A stretch of 61,885 bases of DNA. Source: Methylobacterium sp. NEAU K (lineage in GTDB: Bacteria; Pseudomonadota; Alphaproteobacteria; Rhizobiales; Beijerinckiaceae). The translations under genes were made by a program, and so were the position numbers. The stretch covers positions 1 through 61,885 of the forward strand of contig NZ_JAUYZJ010000017.1 in NCBI RefSeq assembly GCF_030700285.1, in the 5' to 3' direction. Under the pieces are notes generated by a model that was given only the letters and a program-made list of their open reading frames with translations, did not search any database and had not been told where the DNA came from. The first letter of the stretch is position 1. Each line of letters begins with the position of its first letter. Below are positions 60,345 to 61,885 of the stretch, in pieces.

Positions 60345-61460
60345 GTGTCCAAGCACCAGAAAAAGGTAAGCTCGGTCTCACTGCATCGACGCGTTCTCGG
60401 CTTCGATGGCCTGCGTGCTGCGGCGTTCCTGATGGTTTTTATCAGCCACAAGGCGCCAGCTCCGTGGACAGATGCGCTCGGATCCGCCGGTGTATGGTTG
60501 TTCTTCGTCCTCAGCGGCTTCCTGATCGCCCGAATCTTGGCTAGGTCTCGAGACGAGATCGAGGCCGGGACGTCGAGCTTCTCCATGGCCCTCAAAGCCT
60601 TCTATCTCAGGCGGACCGCACGCATCACTCCAGTCTATTACGTCTTCCTCACCGTTCTATCGGTGCTCGCTCTCAGGAGATTGGTCGACCTCGGCGAGGA
60701 AGACCGACAGTTGGCGAACTGGTTTTACCTCGCCAATATCTACATTGAGTGGCATGGCTGGCGAACCGATCTTGGCCACCTCTGGAGTCTCGCTGTCGAA
60801 GAGCAGTTTTATCTCGCGTTCGCGCCGCTCGCGCTCCTCCTTCCCCGACGGCATTTTGCCAAGCTCTGCCTATGTCTAATTGGCGTCAGTGTGCTGGCTC
60901 ATGTCTTTCTCTGGGTGAGAGGGGCCTGGATCGTCAGCTTCGACGTCGACACCGCCGCCAACCTGGGGCTTCTGGCTCTCGGTGGCCTTGCTGGGCTCTG
61001 GGCCGAGTGTCCGCTGCCGCGCCGGCTTGCCAATGATGCTGCGATCGTTCTCGTCCTTACGGCCCTCGTGGCATTGCCGCTGGGGGTCGCGGACACGGGG
61101 TTATGGCCGGTCGTGGGCCGTCCCAGCGGACTTCTAATGGCCCTCCTGCTAGTGCAGATCATCCAATGCCAGTACAGTAGGATTGTGCGTCTCCTTGAAA
61201 TTTCCTGGATCCGCGAGATCGGCCTCATCAGCTACGGTGCTTACCTGTTCCATCCGGTGATCCACGCCGATCGTCTCCTGCCGCTCGTCGGCATCCATAT
61301 TCAGCTCAGACATTCGGTTATGATGGTAATTGAGCTGAGCATCACACTGGTGCTGGCTGAACTGTCCTGGCGGCTGCTTGAACGCCCTGTCCGTGCGCTC
61401 CTGCGCTCAAATCGAGTGGCGCATGCGGGGACTTGTGGGGCCGATCTGCAGATTAGGTAG
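60345..61460 (+). CDS. Acyltransferase-3 family membrane protein
   Basis: A 371-residue OafA/NodX-type acyltransferase with about ten hydrophobic segments. The catalytic-type residues are in FDGLRAAAFLMVFISHKAPA (His) and GVWLFFVLSGFLIARILARS; FYLRRTARITPVYYVFL and GHLWSLAVEEQFYL are also characteristic. The start is a GTG at 60345, 9 bases after the methyltransferase stop, so the two are cotranscribed. It acylates sugars of O-antigen, exopolysaccharide or a glycolipid. A hairpin with a T-tract follows at 61485. Confidence 0.87.
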   Translation: MSKHQKKVSSVSLHRRVLGFDGLRAAAFLMVFISHKAPAPWTDALGSAGVWLFFVLSGFLIARILARSRDEIEAGTSSFSMALKAFYLRRTARITPVYYVFLTVLSVLALRRLVDLGEEDRQLANWFYLANIYIEWHGWRTDLGHLWSLAVEEQFYLAFAPLALLLPRRHFAKLCLCLIGVSVLAHVFLWVRGAWIVSFDVDTAANLGLLALGGLAGLWAECPLPRRLANDAAIVLVLTALVALPLGVADTGLWPVVGRPSGLLMALLLVQIIQCQYSRIVRLLEISWIREIGLISYGAYLFHPVIHADRLLPLVGIHIQLRHSVMMVIELSITLVLAELSWRLLERPVRALLRSNRVAHAGTCGADLQIR

Positions 61461-61484
61461 CGGCATACCGCACGTGGTGAAGGC

Positions 61485-61510
61485 GCCTCATGGGAGGCCG
61501 TGTTATTTTT
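61485..61510 (+). terminator. Rho-independent terminator after the acyltransferase gene
   Basis: GCCTC-atgg-GAGGC forms a short GC-rich stem (61485-61498), followed by cgtg and then ttattttt. It lies 25 bases after the stop codon, as expected for the end of the methyltransferase-acyltransferase transcript. Confidence 0.65.
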
Positions 61511-61885
61511 TAGCTGCAAGTTAAAATATGCAATGCCTCTAGACCGTCTTACGGAACGAAACGTTCCGAGCAGCACAGAGTTATGCGTCGGCAAAGCGAT
61601 CATTTCCCCCATATCCGAGCGATACCGCGCGAGCGGCGCGGGAGCCGCCATGGCGGATGTCTGAAAATGCTGGCGGGAAACCCAGTATCCGGAAAACGCT
61701 CGCAACCGGACGTTCGGCGCCCGTGCCGTCACGAGCCGCTTGGGGTCGTGAGCGGGCGGACGGCGACGTCCGCTCTGATGCCTTTGCCGCTCGGAAGCGG
61801 ACCGGCAGAAATCCACCCAATCCGGTCTTACGCATAAGGGTGGGACCCTGTTGGCGAAGTGGGCATGGTCGGACTGTCGGACGTT
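61511..61885. other. Right-edge region, no gene recognised
   Basis: About 375 bases without a convincing gene. Open frames on both strands lack family-like sequence. It carries the second copy of the 16-bp hairpin motif at 61786-61801. Confidence 0.35.

Overview
The window looks like a chromosomal or large-replicon segment of a GC-rich alphaproteobacterium in the Hyphomicrobiales, most likely Methylobacterium or a close relative. Supporting signs are the high G+C coding style, an Omp2-type porin (CNAYGAGFFYIPGTDTC block), a PF13557-like outer-membrane protein, several Liv and SSS transport genes, and a furan-degradation cluster that to my knowledge has been reported in Methylobacterium. Species cannot be fixed from the sequence alone.

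Layout. 1-2.2 kb: a porin cut by the window edge, then an insertion-sequence scar (IS481 fragment next to an internally deleted IS3-type element) that cuts off an alpha/beta-hydrolase gene. 2.2-17 kb: a compact 5-hydroxymethylfurfural/furoate catabolic locus. It holds hmfH (GMC oxidase) and hmfF (UbiD-type decarboxylase) divergent from a LysR gene and hmfG (UbiX). A long opposing operon then follows: hmfA-B-C (Mo hydroxylase, with a CoxG-like domain fused to HmfA), hmfD (acyl-CoA synthetase), hmfE (crotonase-fold), an MFS transporter and a DUF2390 gene, with an AraC regulator upstream. Together they would oxidise HMF to furandicarboxylate, decarboxylate it to furoate, activate it to furoyl-CoA, hydroxylate it and open it to 2-oxoglutarate. 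17-20.2 kb: an SSS symporter killed by one nonsense codon, and an outer-membrane protein gene with a palindromic upstream site.

20.3-29.6 kb: a Nit1C-type cluster (nitB-C-D-E-F, glycosyltransferase, nitG, nitH), one tightly overlapped operon, divergent from a MocR/GntR regulator across an intergenic region carrying three copies of CATACAAT. This class of cluster is linked to nitrogen-starvation response and cyanide assimilation. 29.6-45 kb: a mosaic with many broken genes (SDR without its catalytic lysine, metallo-beta-lactamase with a heptanucleotide repeat frameshift, a small frameshifted exported protein, a VanB-like reductase) among intact genes: cytochrome P460-like protein, ProA-like dehydrogenase, LysR, hydrolase, SDR, two SoxC/SorA-type molybdoproteins with c-type cytochromes, and a macrolide-type glycosyltransferase.

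44.6-54.4 kb: a coherent catabolic operon livH-M-G-F, ArgE-like deacylase, flavin monooxygenase, RidA-like and DUF1028 genes, then LysR, with the binding-protein gene divergent. I know of no assigned pathway for this set, and it is my best candidate for an undescribed system. 54.7-56.1 kb: a decayed IS3-family element with 26-bp inverted repeats that cut a flavin-oxidase-like gene. 56.1-58.6 kb: an SSS symporter with a small partner and an ArsR/SRPBCC pair. 59.2-61.5 kb: a visibly more A+T-rich methyltransferase gene followed by an acyltransferase-3 gene with a terminator. No tRNA, rRNA or CRISPR array was seen.
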